NCBI GenBank assembly: GCA_031761405.1
Contig: JASEVX010000011.1
Span: 32,290,140-32,354,139 of the forward strand
Direction of reading: 5' to 3'
DNA: 64,000 nucleotides
From: Serripes groenlandicus
Taxonomy: Eukaryota; Mollusca; Bivalvia; Cardiida; Cardiidae
Shown here: positions 48,659 to 61,304 of the stretch, in pieces
Layout of the letters: each line of letters starts with the position of its first letter
How positions within the stretch are numbered: the first letter of the stretch is position 1
Translations under genes and position numbers: made by a program
The notes under the pieces: generated by a model
The model's database searches: none
What the model was told of the DNA's origin: nothing
The model's input: only the letters and a program-made list of their open reading frames with translations

Positions 48659-50489
48659 ACTTATATCCCGTTCACACAGCTCTGCGACATTACGAAGACC
48701 ATGCCGATCACCACGATCATCCACAATCTAAAAAGGTTATCAAATCGGGGTACTATCGCTGCCAGACCAATGCCGACTAAGCGGTCGTTTCTACTACATG
48801 TACACTACGACATACATGGCCATACTGAGTTGTAAGATCTAGAAGACTGTAGGAGGATTTCGTTACGCTGATGCTGATTATATTACTGTTCTAGTACGAT
48901 TTCTGGCGACGTCTATATAAAGTTAAGCATTTCTTCAGTTATTTACCAACTTCGACGATGAACGGACCTGATGATGATTAAATGTAACTGGCTCTGCCCT
49001 AACACGAACAGATGCTGGTTGAAATCCAGATTTAATAGGTAATAGTTTCCAGCCAATATAGTTGCCGACATTGCTGTGTTTTTAATACGACCAAAGATCT
49101 CATCTTTATGCTACCACGCTGCTTGTACGATGTATGCATTAACTACGTTCTTAATAAGACTTTGTCCCGCTTTTTTTGGCCACAACTCGGCTACGCTTAT
49201 TTTTGTAAAAGCTGGTGAAGTGGTAATATAAGCAAGACAAACATACTACTTCAAAGGAAGATCCGATCGTGCGAAGAGGTACAATCTGGATTTTGTGAAC
49301 AATGTAGACCCAGATCAGTGCTTACACACTTACACTATCATGAAACTGAAGTAGAATATATACAACGGGAAAAGAATGAACGCTCCTGTATAATCACCGA
49401 GTTATGCAAAGTTGTGCTTTCACATTATTTCTTAGATTAATGAACCGCTTGGGTGATATTGTAGTAGAGCGTCCGAATCGTGTGGGGGTGGTCACATGTT
49501 CGCTCCCTGGCCGGGTCAAGCAAAATACTTAAACAATTACAATAATGACTTCACCTCATTGGTGCTCAGCATTACGACTGACTCGCTGGTCTCAGGATAA
49601 GAGGACTTGTAGTGATGGTAGCGCCGTGATATAACTGAACGGTGTAACCTACGAAACAAACTAACGCAGATTTTACAGTATTTCTCTCATTTTCTTTTTG
49701 TTCCTGTGTCTACAAAATACATCGCTGACAAAAAGAAAATTACTTAAGGCCCTAACACAATGGCATGATATATTAGCTAGCTCGCGTACTATATTATCAG
49801 GTCTGCAATGAACCAACAATGACGTCGAGATTGGACACATCCCCTTATATATCGATATCGTATATAAAGTACATTAGTAAATATTCAATGTTTATACAAT
49901 TCGTAAACTCTCCAGCGGTCCAGTACAGCTTGATGTTAGGAATCAATACATAAAAAAATGTAGCAAACTTCATTCAGAATTGAAAAGTTTAACTGGTTGG
50001 TCCACAAAAAGGTTGTCTCTGTACCCTTTTGGCTTCTAGACCATGTCCAAAGGCATGCCGCCATTATTATTGTATGCCTGATCCGATCTATAATGTAATA
50101 GTAGGGGCAGGTTACTCCAGACTGTATATAAGGTGCATCTCTTCAATGACCTAAATTGGCGAAAAGGGATGAGATTATGATCCAGTTTTCTTTGAACGTA
50201 TACTTCGTACAATGAGAGTGGCAAACTTGATTATAGCTTTTTAGAGGCCCGGAAACAATCAAACCGAACTTACATAAACAAAAAAAAGTACGGGAATAAT
50301 CAAAGCACTGAAAGTCCTGCTGGCCTTGTGGCTGCAGGAAGGTTGGAGAAGTAGGGAACATGTGAAAGGAAATGACATTTACAGCTTATGTTTATGTATG
50401 TATTGTTAAGAAGTTGAAGGATCAAATCCAAAATAGTAAATATTAAGAAACTGCTAATTTGAAAACAGGAGGACCTTGTTGGCACTATA

Positions 50490-51040
50490 TTGCTCACCTG
50501 AGTGCAAGAGCTCACAAGTATACACAGTTAAGACATGAAAAATCAAATGAAAATTTGACAGCAGGTTAAGGCAGAATATTTTGAAGTTTCTGCCTTATTA
50601 CTTATTATATTGAGAAATAGGCCAATGTTGACAAGATTTTCCTTCAATTTGGCCTAGTGACCTGGTTTTGAACAGACATGACCAATATTCAAACTTGGCC
50701 TAAGTATCAGCCAGACGAACATTATGAAACAGTTTCAACATGCTCAAGTTAGAAACACAGCACCCAGAGTGTTAACAAGATGACCCTTCAATTTAGCGTA
50801 GTGACCTAGTCGCTGACCCAATATGACCACTAGTCTAACTTCACCTAATTATCATTCAGACAAAATTTCAAGCTGCTGAAGCAAAAAATACGGCCCCTGG
50901 ATTGTTAACAAAGTTTCCCTTTAATTTGGTCTAGTGACCTAGCTTTTGACCCGGCATGACTCATATTCGAACTTGGCCATAGAAATCATTAAGATCAACA
51001 TTATGACTAATTTTAAACTGCTAGAGCAGAAAATGCGGGT
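50490..51040 (-). repeat. Dispersed repeat with ~145-bp internal units, minus strand
   Basis: Reads in reverse: TTGCTCACCTGAGTGCAAG at the end, with three to four units containing CAATTTGGCCTAGTGACCT. It is related to 1830-2690 and lies in the B-C spacer. Confidence 0.68.
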
Positions 51041-51404
51041 TGTACAACAGACAAACATTCGTACGATAATGCCGTTGATACCTCAATACCCGCACAGTGC
51101 AATCGCGTCGCCCGGTTGAGGGAGAAGCTGTCGTTTTCACTCTACCGCTATAAATTAGTTATTTGTGCATTGGTTGCTGAAGAAGAGAGGCATGGTCTCA
51201 TTCACTTCACTGCCACTCTCCCTCTCTTGTGGGTTCTGCACTCTCCTTCTCCTTCAGTCATCCCATCTTAGCTAGGGCATCTTGTAGTACTGTTATTCTG
51301 ACACTTTTGTGATGAACTGTGTGTTAACTTGTTACCTTCTGTGAAAAGCGCGACTGGATGATCTGATGAATGATGCGATGAGCCGGCTTTCATAACCGGC
51401 GAGC

Positions 51405-51600
51405 CACAGTGAGTGGTCGGCCAGACGCCGGCCTGTGCCCGGTCAATCTCTGCCCAATTTTCTGCCGAGCTCTGAGCGGCGTCTGGATTGTCTGGGTAGT
51501 CCAAAGTTTGGCCCGGCGCTCGCCCGATATGTGTGATGCCCGGCCGGACATCGTCCAAGCATCATCCGATTACTGTGCGATAAGGTTTTAGGTCCGAGAT
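51405..51600. repeat. GC-rich GGCCGG/CCCGG segment
   Basis: GGTCGGCCAGACGCCGGCC, GGCCCGGCGCTCGCCCG and GCCCGGCCGGACATCG stand out from the AT-rich background. Frames on both strands carry no recognisable domain. Confidence 0.4.
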
Positions 51601-52239
51601 AAAAGTAACTCGATGCCCGCGAGGAGTCCCGAAGGATTCCGGCCGAAACGCCTAGAAATCCGCCGCAACCTATCGCATGGTAATTGTGACTTGGGTTACG
51701 TGATACTAGTTAGACAACATTTTTAATACATAAATATGCTTTTGAAACCAATATTAATCTGCAGAAGAAGACTTTTGAAAACGTAAAGGTTGATATATAT
51801 ATCTCTATGTGCAGACAAAATGCACATTCCTGTAAGCATTTTCTTAGCCATTGATAATCTTCAGTTGGACTTCACGAGGACAATAGTTGAAAATCTTTCT
51901 TCGAACTCGCAACTTGACACCAAAAAATTTGATCGCTATACAACGAATTGTGTGGACATTCGGATCGCTTGACTTCCTTCATCAAGTCATCAATCTTTGA
52001 CTGCTCGGTAAGATAAGGGTGATACACCACCACATTCATTCCTCCAGCACTCGATTTACACCTGGAGTGCATCGTCCGATGGCAGGTCTTCCCTTATAAA
52101 GTTTACCGACTCGTCGTTAGATCTATATTAGCTGGCTGGAACAGTTTAATTAAATAAATAAATTGCATCGACGTGTGATGGTTTTCTTTGGATAAAAAAA
52201 AAGAAGCAAACTAAATAAATAGTGGAGCTGGGAACGTCA

Positions 52240-52465
52240 GGGGCGGGGCCCTACGTGCCCCCGCTAAATCCGCCACTGCATTTGTCACGCGACTAATTTG
52301 TTTGCCATTAATGTTTTCGTCTCCAGGACCCTACGGCCCACCCCCGCGTAAGTCCGCCACTGCATTTGTCAAAAGACCTCTTTGCTTACCATTAATTAAT
52401 CGTCGCACGGCTCTACGGCCCACACCCCCGGTAAATCCTCCACTGCATTTGTTACGCGACTTTTT
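52240..52465 (-). repeat. ~85-bp tandem repeat, 3 units
   Basis: CCGCCACTGCATTTGTCACG-like starts recur at about 52270, 52352 and 52437, each preceded by CCTACGGCCCACCCCCG-like sequence. One matching unit on the other strand is at about 48100-48170, where arm B ends. Confidence 0.8.
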
Positions 52466-55400
52466 GGTACTTTTCCATGTACTCACCTGAAAACAGAATG
52501 GAACATCTACATAAAACTAATTCGTGGGAAAAGGTTCAAGGTTGATGTTTCGGTCTACCGGATCGTATATCAGAATTATTTCAGTCGTAGACGTACCCAT
52601 AGTTAGCTTGTCAATGCTTGATACCTCAGTCAGTAACGACAAAGGCTATCACTCCGGGTACCGCGAGTTCGAGTCCTGATCGGCCATCCTTACCCCATTT
52701 ACAGCAGTTTGTAATTTACTTCTCGTCGATCAGCCCACCTAACCATGTGTTCGTTGACCTTTTCGAGCACCAATACTGCACATAAATTGTTCCAACTAAG
52801 TACCTTCCCACGTGCACCTATCAAAAGGGTCTTCATTGTGCGAAAACATTTAGAAAAGCGATTGATGAATCTTCTGATGAAACAATAGAAATGTAACCCA
52901 ACCTGTGATATTGAATTACCTTTAATTGATGCCAAAACGGGATGGAAACTAAATTCCATTCCGCCTGGCATGGCTAAATTGGTATCAATAACATCAGCTG
53001 AGGAATGGAACGTTCTTCAGAGAAAACGATCTATAACAATTTAAGATAGAGAGCTATCACCTTAACGTATCATACACAGTTTATGTTACTATGTTTTCAA
53101 CTTCATGTACTTAGTTTAAACGTATTTATTTTACAGGGATTGCGAAACAAGGTTTAAGCCTATAATGTTCACGCTTCATTATAAACATAACCAGTACTGG
53201 CGCCATTTATGTGGGAGATTCCCTAAGGCAGAACTCGCTCATCACGGGAATCGAATCCGGGACCTTTGGTACGATAGACCGACGCTCTACCACTGCACCA
53301 CTGTCTTCCACGAACTCGGGTACTTCAATGGCCAGTCAGCTAACAATGGATACAGGTAGGTTTTAACTGAGCACGTACAGCCTCGTTTGTGTTGCGGAAT
53401 AACATGGTATACTCGTTGTTCGATCCCAAGTCAGGTCATACCAAAGACTTTAAACATTGTAGTAATGGCTGCCCTCTTGCGCGCTCAATGTCGCGGGTTA
53501 GCATTTCGACTGACTTGCTAGTGTAAGCACAAATGGACCAGTAGTATTGGTAACTTACCCAGGAAACGCCGTGATATAACTGAAACACATGTTGAAAACG
53601 GCGTAACACATCTGCGTAATGTATCGACCAGATCAGCCTGCGCTGTTCGCGCAGACTGATCCGGCCGACACATTCCGTCTAAGGGGGGATAGATAGAGAA
53701 GAGATTCGCTTAGGGTTGCGAGTTAGCATAACGACTCACTGGCTGGTGTCAGGGTAAATGTACCAGTAGAACCGGTATCTTACCAAGGAAACGCCGTGAT
53801 ATAACTGAACAATTGTTGAAAGCGGCGTTAATCACCAAACAATCCATTAGCTGAACACGGTTCAAAAGTCGGAATTCATGTATATAGATTTAAAGCTAAA
53901 GATAGGTATAAACGTTTTTTAGGAAGGGTGTTCCACGTCCACCAGTATAATCTGAGTCCGTCTATTTGAAAATATACACATTAACATGACTAAACAGTGT
54001 AGGGTTCATATCAGATTGTACATTTACTCCGTCTCATTAGAACGATACACGTACAAGATGACAAATGTTTTTTTAACAAGCTTGCTTAAGTAATCCTTGA
54101 ACAGTGTAGATATTGAGCAGATAGTTTCACAGAATTTTTTGGATATACGCTGTTTTCAAAGGCCAATTTGTACATTTGTGTATGCACAGGCTCAGATATA
54201 CTACATACATGATAATGAAATAAAACAAAAGTATGATGAATTAACATTAGGAGTAGAAGCTATTGGCTGTACAATTTTATATTATATTATGAAAAAACGG
54301 GCGTATTTAAATAAATTAACAATTTCCCCAAAACTGGACCTCTTGAAAACACCGTACTGCGTAGCTAAGCGAACAATTACTCGAAACTGGCGGATTCTGA
54401 TTCTTGCAACAATTATTTCAACTCTGCATCTAATTACCATTGCATCGATTTCATAAAACTGTTTACGAAATGTCCAAAGAAGACTACTCTAAATATAACA
54501 GCTAATTTCTTATTCCTTTGCCACATTAAATACTTTAACAGACATTCATATTTACAAAAAGTTATATTATTCGATAGAAATGAAAACATAGTGCCAACGA
54601 GAGAACTTGCTCACTGCTTGTTTAAGCATTTTATCTTTCTACAATGCTTATACAATTCGTTTGCTTCAAATACATCTGTATGTTGGAATGGGTTAATCAT
54701 ATATCGTAGTATAATTCATGGGTACAGAAAACACACGGATATTGTTTGTTTTATCGTATTTCTACGTTTAATTTTTTTAAATCAAAGATTGGAGACTTGA
54801 ATGGACAGATACAAAATTATATTTCTGTGTTCACGAGGTCGTTCTGTTGCCTTGTTTCTCTAACCTGTAATAAAATAATCAGGCATTCAGTATCTTTTCC
54901 GTCATGTATGAAACACAATTTGATATAGCCCGGCATTGTTGACCTGATCCTGACCTTCGTGCTAATATAAATTATACAATTATCGCATGACTTCCAGTGT
55001 GACAATATATACCCAATATGTTTACGAATGAAAATATATTTAGTTTTCTCATCTAAACATAAAGTTCGGTTAATTTGTGCTTTGATTTACTGATGCTATA
55101 AAGAGAATTTGGAATCAGTAAGGCGAACTATTGAAAATATATGAGCAAAAAAGTAATTGAATTGAATATAGATTAAAACTGATTGGCAAAATTATGTTGA
55201 CATATATGTAGTTCCTTTAAATCTAATTATGTGAGTCATTAATTTCACAATATGTATTTTATAAAATGTGGAAGACAGTGATTCAGAGCGTCGGCCTCTT
55301 GTACCAAAGGTTACAGGTTCGAATCCCGTGATGAGCGGGTTCTGCCTTTGGGATTTTTCCACACAAACGGCGCTAGTACTGGTACATGTAAGTATCCAAG

Positions 55401-56126
55401 AAGCAGACAACGATCCTAATTAATATAAGCTTAAAGCTTGTTTCGCAATGGATGTAAGATAAATAAGTTTAAACTAATACACGTATAAGCATTCTTCAGA
55501 AGGTAATCCGAAGATCAAAGGGAAGTTAATCTGAAAGGCTTGATCGGAATTTGCACAATACTACAATTGTCTCGCAAGAATCGCTGTTTTTTCATAACTG
55601 CATTTTGAATTTAATGAAAATGTATTTGTTCTTCATTTCTCGAATGAAAATAAGTTTCGTCTGTTTAGAAGTCTGAGGTACTAATATTGATATAAATGAA
55701 GTATAGAAATGCGCTCGGAAAGTACCATAACCCATTATGCTACAAGGGTAATGTATTGAAATTGAATTGCTTCCTTTAGGTAACGGCTCAGAGAGTACTC
55801 TGTAGTCAATGTTGAAGATGTTTCGAATGGTGTCGCTCAATACCTGCACGCTTTAACAAGATTATCACTTTACAATAACTTTATCCTGACTTTTGTTTAA
55901 TGAAACATATTAGTATGAAGTAAATGTTTCTGCTCCCATGTTTGACTCGGCATCTTTAATCCCAGACACTTGATTCAAAGAATTATGTATCACATGTAGT
56001 TGATTTAATATATTCTATATCCATTGCTTTATCAATTCTTAGAATGTATAGATTGCAACAACATGTAACACATATGAGCAAAAAGAAATTGATATTGAAC
56101 ATTAATGTGTTCTTTCAATCGAGAGC

Positions 56127-56372
56127 CAAGCCCCGGTAGCTCCGTCGGTAGCGGCGCGGGCTGTCAATCAAAGGGTTGTGAGTTCGAACCTGAGGTCAAC
56201 CAATATTCTTTCCAATGGTTGACTAAAGTCACTTTGACAAGCTTCATTTGTCTTCCACGAATGTTGTGTGGAGCACTGGTTTGAGAAAGTCGAGACACAC
56301 ATGAGTAGGTGAACTGGCATTGATATGAAACATTGTTGAAAACGGATTACAGCCCCAATCAATACACCGTGT
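56127..56372 (+). mobile_element. tRNA-headed SINE (family 1) downstream of copy C
   Basis: Counterpart of the SINEs after copies A and B. The head AGCTCCGTCGGTAGCGGCGC is the best preserved of the three. The tail is GATTACAGCCCCAATCAAT. Confidence 0.8.
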
Positions 56373-56507
56373 GTCTTTGTATGCATTGTATAACACAGTT
56401 AAAGAAAACATGTACGACATGAAACCGGTAATATAAATGTTGGTACAAAGGTCAGGATCAGGTTAATATCGCCAAGTTGTACCTGATCTTTGACTGTAAC
56501 CACGAGC

Positions 56508-59500
56508 TCAGCCCCACATTCTACGACAACATCTCCAGATTCTGGGATAGTACCACTTGGGGCATTTTCCAGCTACGTAGAAGTACTTCGGTGGGCAGTG
56601 CTTAGCACAGAAACAGGTCATGCCCCCTGGGGTTGCTGAATTGAAAGAAATATTCTTCGTGAGATGATATAATAAAAAGACAGATGCTTCTCGTATTTGG
56701 AAGAACAAGTGACTTGCGATCATTCGAACATGTGACAAGTATAATATGTCGTTAACATTTTCGTGTAACGGATTGGTTCATTGAAAACAGCGAAGCAATT
56801 AGAACTGCTGTTTCACTGTTTTCTTGATAATTGTATTACTAGCTCTATTGTCATAATACACACATCATCATAAATGAATTACGAAACAAAGTGAATCCTA
56901 AAGGAATGTAACATTACTGCAGTAGCGAAATCTCGAAAACGTCGATAGCTCGAATTATTTTGACGTTTCTTTCAACTTCGTCTGAGCAATAAAAACTGCT
57001 GATACATTGTTTTCAAAGGAAATATTGAGTTCATTGATATATTCGAAAAAGCAAATTTTCCATTGATCGCAAAAGAGAAAGATGTTACAATTATTTAAAG
57101 CGACTGAACTCCAGATACCCAACTGTCAAAAAAAAAATATAATTTCCAATTTTAAGAAAATAAGTGTTATTTTTGTATTTGGGGCATCAACATGTGTGAT
57201 AACTGACATATTGCATACCCCTATAATCGGTGAGATTTTCTTGTTTTCGATACTTTTTCCATCGCAAAGACTACCCTGTCAGTAACGGGGTAAGTTTATC
57301 AATAGCTTTCGATGCTTTTAATCTCATTCATCACGTGATTTGAAAAGTCGTCACGTGAATTGAAGAGTCGTCACATGACCGATAGGACGCATACGCATTA
57401 AATTAAACATTTTTTACTATGAAGGTTTTATGCAAAATCACGAGGAGCTCATGCAATCACAAACAAATCTCTATGATTACTGTCGTTCGACTCCGCCAAA
57501 CGTGTAAATTGTGAATAACTGTACACGCCTGTCAGAGTGAACCGTTATATAGTTATATCACGTGATCGCTGCAAGGTGCTCGTCTGAAGCATTCCGTGTT
57601 GTTGCTTTTTTTTTTTTTTTTACATTGATTTAATTGCTCGATGTCCAGTAAACAGTCATTTCTTTTCTGTCACTATGATTTAATTTCTCGATGTCCAGTA
57701 AACAGTCATTTCCTTTCTGTCACTATGATTTAATTGTTCGATGTCCAGTAAATATTCATTTCCTTTCTGCACTATGATTTAATTGCTCGATGGCTAGTTA
57801 ACAGTCAATTCCTTTCTGTCACTAGTGAGCATATGTTACAGCTTAACCCTTTTCCACATAAAGACGCTTGGTGACGGCTGTACTGCAGACGACTTTGGAA
57901 AGGATTGTGGCAGAATGAGAAATTGCTCATGATGAGCAATTTCTCTTTCGCAAAAATATTTCTAACTCTATTTAATAATCAAATATAAGGAGATTTTGTG
58001 GGTGTTTGCTTCTTTGTTGCACTGTTTTCTCAATAATTGTATTACTAGCTCGATTGTCATAATACACATATCTTTAGGAATGAATTACGAAACAAACTGA
58101 ATCCTAAATGAACGTACAGTAATATAACTGAAGTAGCAATAACTCGAAAACGTCGATAACTCGAATTATTTTGACGTCCCTTTCGAGATTTTCTGAGCAA
58201 GAAGAACTGCTGATACATTTTTCTTAAAGGAAATATCGAGTACAATGATATATTCGAATTAGCACATGTTCGATTGATCGCAAAAGAGAAATATGTAACA
58301 ATTATTTAAAGACGGAACATAATGAGAGATGAAGAAATGCTCATTAGGTATCCAATGTTTTGGAAACAGAAGTATTATAAGGATATGTTAATAGTACAAA
58401 TAGCACTAATTTCCTAGAATTAACATAATTATTTCTGCAATTTAAATATCCAAATATTGTTCCCTAATGACCATTACTGCTCTTACATTTATTTCAGTTA
58501 CAGAAAAACACGATGAACCCTAGTCACGATGATTTAATTGCTTGATGTCCAGTAAACAGTCACTTCCTTTCTGTCACTATGATTTAATTGCTCGATGCCC
58601 AGTAAACAGTCATTTCCTTTCTGTCACTATGATTTAATTGTTCAATGTCCAGTAAACAGTCATTTCATTTCTGTCACTATGATTTAATTGCTTGATGTCC
58701 AGTAAACAGTCACTTCCTTTCTGTCACTATGATTTAATTGCTCGATGTCCAGTAAACAGTCATTTCCTTTCTGTCACTATGATTTAATTGCTCGATGTCC
58801 AGTAAACAGTCAATTCCTTTCTGTCACTATGATTTAATTGCTCGATGTCTAGTAAACAGTCATTTCCTTTCTGTCACTATAATCTAATTGCTCGATGTCC
58901 AGTAAACAGTCATTTCCTTTCTGTCACTATGATTTAATTGCTCGATGTCCAGTAAACAGTCATTTCCTTTCTGTCACTATGATATAATTGCTCGATGTCC
59001 AGTAAACAGTCATTTCCTTTCTGTCACGTGACTAGTGAGCATATGTTGAAGTTTAACCCTTTCCCACATATAGACGCTTTCTGACGCCTGTACAGCAGAC
59101 GATAATGAGCAAGTTATCTTTTTGCTACAATGTGTTCGACTCTATTTAATGATTCAACCTTTATATATGGAGATTTTTTATATTTTGCCAATAGGTTTTT
59201 GCATTGAAGAAAGTGGTCATGATTTTTCGATCATGACCGCTGTCAAGGAGTGATCATGACCGTAGATAAGGACGTGCGAAAATTCTTCAAAATTAACATG
59301 CTAGGGACTACTTTTGTTATGTAAACAAACATAGCTGACCTAAATATCATTGTTAAACCTCACGGGACTTTGTAATGTTAAATTCTCATATATTGATCAT
59401 GGACAATTCTTACTGTCTCATGCTAACAGTACGTTTTTTGACATGAAAACAGTCTAAAACGCGCGTCTAAAATGTTGGTTATGCACGTGCATGACGTCAT

Positions 59501-60623
59501 TTAAAAAAATTACGTCACCGTTATAATTCAAACGGCATTTCCACAAAAATTACTACTTATGTAAACAAACAGTTTGTTTCTAATTCGGAAGCAGATTTAT
59601 CAATTCTAGATAATAAAAAAAACCTCCACAAGGTAAAGCAAATAGTTTACAATATGAAAGTATGCAATAAAAAGGTTATTGACCCTGTACTGTGAAATCA
59701 TCGTTGGACCTCGTTCTTTGGCGAACGTAGCCTCGCAAGCTCGGCAACGTCAACCAAAGAACTCGGTCCAACGATGATTTCACAGTACAGGGTCAATAAC
59801 CTATAGTATGAGGTGATTTGTTCATGTTTAAATACATATATGTATCAGTCAATAACATGTGTCTGTATTAAGATGACTTTAATCACTCGGCTATTTACGA
59901 ACATAGATGACAAACGCGATTGTTCACTTAAGACGAATCGTTCTGACTGTCTGTATTTATCCTGTCAAACATAACGTTAAGTTAGACCTTGACACCTTTC
60001 CACATACAACAAATCTGCGAAAACACTTCGCCAGAATGAGAAATCTAGTCATTACGAACAATGTTTCCTTTTGGCACAGTGTTTTCAAAAGTGTTCTGCT
60101 GCAGATGCATAGAAAAGCGTTTCTATATGGGAAAAGTATTAAATACCTAAACCTTCACCATCTGAAACTTACGGCTTATTACTCATCATTGAATCATTTG
60201 TCTAGGTTGAACTTATTGTATACTCAATTCGATTATGTGTTATAGAACATGTTATGCATTATCAAAGAATCGTCTGTACTGACCTTAGCAATATTACTAT
60301 TTTCGCTATACAGACGATAGTTAACATCTCTGCAGCCGACGACTTTTGAAAATAAATGGTAAAAGGAAAACTTTCTCAATGCAATTAATTATCCTTTTCC
60401 CAAGATGATTCCGACAAAATATATATATTGAAGGAATACAATTATTTTCTTTGGTGAAGTAATGTTTTTTAAGACAGTTACAAACCAATCGCCTCTGAAA
60501 GTATTATAACAGACAAAATTGAAAAATAATTCAAACTGAAAGTACGTTACCTGCCGCCTGTTCGATGAGAGCAGCGCCAAGCAGGCACACGAGCAGCAAA
60601 ACGGCAATGGCTTTGTTATTCAT
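56508..60623 (-). CDS. Cysteine-rich cationic secreted peptide, copy C (putative antimicrobial peptide)
   Basis: Exon 1 runs from 60623 down to 60551 (73 nt, signal peptide). It ends Ile-Glu-Gln-Ala-Ala before the split codon, so the cleavage site reads Ala-Ala-Ala here. A GTAACG donor follows. Exon 2 runs from 56635 down to 56508 (128 nt) after a CAATTCAG acceptor. The precursor is 66 residues with the same C-X1-C-X3-C-X10-C-X10-CC framework, no acidic mature residue and a Met-Trp-Gly end. The 3.9-kb intron carries two blocks of the 50-bp minisatellite, a partial duplication of intron sequence near exon 2 and a 0.6-kb hairpin element. The order of cysteines (CXC at the start, CC at the end) resembles beta-defensin-fold peptides such as the APETx/BDS class, but the spacing differs and homology cannot be claimed from this alone. 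Confidence 0.86.
56810..58310 (-). repeat. Intron-internal duplication in copy C
   Basis: The segment at about 56.81-57.09 kb (ATTGTATTACTAGCTC ... GCAAAAGAGAAA) recurs diverged at about 58.02-58.31 kb. Between them lie a C-specific insert (about 57.09-57.60 kb, ending in a T run), minisatellite block 1 and a remnant MITE. This explains why copy C has two minisatellite blocks. Confidence 0.7.
57626..57826 (+). repeat. 50-bp intronic minisatellite, copy C, block 1 (4 units)
   Basis: Four units of the same 50-bp repeat, preceded by a run of 17-18 T. The last unit is diverged (CGATGGCTAGTTAACAG). Confidence 0.9.
58520..59030 (+). repeat. 50-bp intronic minisatellite, copy C, block 2 (10 units)
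   Basis: Ten units, separated from block 1 by about 0.7 kb that repeats the intron sequence nearest exon 2. It is followed by GTGACTAGTGAGCATATG and a remnant MITE, the same flank order as in copy A. Confidence 0.92.
59191..59804. mobile_element. Copy C intron insertion with long hairpin
   Basis: Absent from the copy A and B introns, where the flanking ATTTTGCCAAT and TATGAGGT sequences lie only a few dozen bases apart. It is bounded by ATAGGTT on the left and AACCTAT on the right. The left part has a small hairpin (GGTCATGAT ... ATCATGACC). The middle has TGACGTCA at 59492-59499 with TTACGTCA nearby. The right end is a 48-bp near-perfect inverted repeat. It has no coding frame and is probably a non-autonomous DNA element. 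Confidence 0.7.
59674..59801. repeat. 48-bp inverted repeat (hairpin)
   Basis: The left arm 59674-59721 and right arm 59754-59801 are reverse complements with only two mismatches near the loop (ACCTCGTT against ACCGAGTT). The loop is 32 nt. The outer ends are GGTTATTGACCCTG and CAGGGTCAATAACC. Confidence 0.92.
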
Positions 60624-60667
60624 GTCGACCGGTGGTTTTACAATGAAAACTTTACCAACCCAGCTCC

Positions 60668-60675
60668 CTTATATA
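60668..60675 (-). promoter_or_regulatory. TATA box of copy C
   Basis: TATATAAG on the minus strand, again exactly 52 nt before the ATG. The CCAAT motif is at 60772-60776 on the minus strand. Identical spacing in three diverged copies argues that the core promoter is under constraint. Confidence 0.7.
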
Positions 60676-61304
60676 CTGGATTTCCATCGTTATTATACGA
60701 TATTTCGGCCATAAATTAGAAATACGACCACGCACCATCGTGAGTCTGCGGTTTATTTATGAAAAATGTTGATTGGTCCCAGACGTGCACTGCGATGATT
60801 GATTACTTAATTTTTGGTTGTAATTGAACAATTGTATTATTTTGTTTTATTGAAAATTATTTCAATCTGTGTCTTTGTAAAAGAAATAAAAATATTTAAG
60901 TCAAATAGATAGTGAACGTCAGATCGGAGACAGGCTGGCCAGATACTGACGCAATGGTTGTTCTACAGCTACATGTAGCAACAATAAATCAGTTTCGTTT
61001 TCCTTATATAAAGATGCACCAATAGAAAATGATCTTACACACACGCCGTTTTCAACATTATTTCAATTATATCTCGGCGACGGTTCACTCATTTATGATC
61101 CCTGGGTAAACAAACCAGTATTAGGGTAGGAAATGTACCTTGTCCAAGAGCACTCAACCAGGACCATAGCGTAAGACTTGGGATCGAACCCAGGTCGTCC
61201 GTATCCAAATGTCAGACGCTAAACCACTTGGCTACGGCTGATTCGTCGTCTCATCAGAAACTTCTAATGCTGGTAAATGCATCTCATAAGCTTGTGTAAG
61301 TAAT

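Larger units (their letters stand above)
48175..52239. other. Spacer between tail-to-tail arms B and C
   Basis: No gene recognised. It holds a SINE head (48.54 kb), a SINE family 3 copy (49.46-49.66 kb), the 145-bp-unit repeat (50.49-51.04 kb) and a GC-rich segment (51.41-51.60 kb). Stretches 48.66-49.45, 49.66-50.49 and 51.60-52.24 kb show nothing I can name. Confidence 0.6.

Noticed and set aside
51872..52072. 66-codon minus-strand frame with a charged middle
   Set aside because: No family recognised and no splice partners seen; too short to support as a gene.
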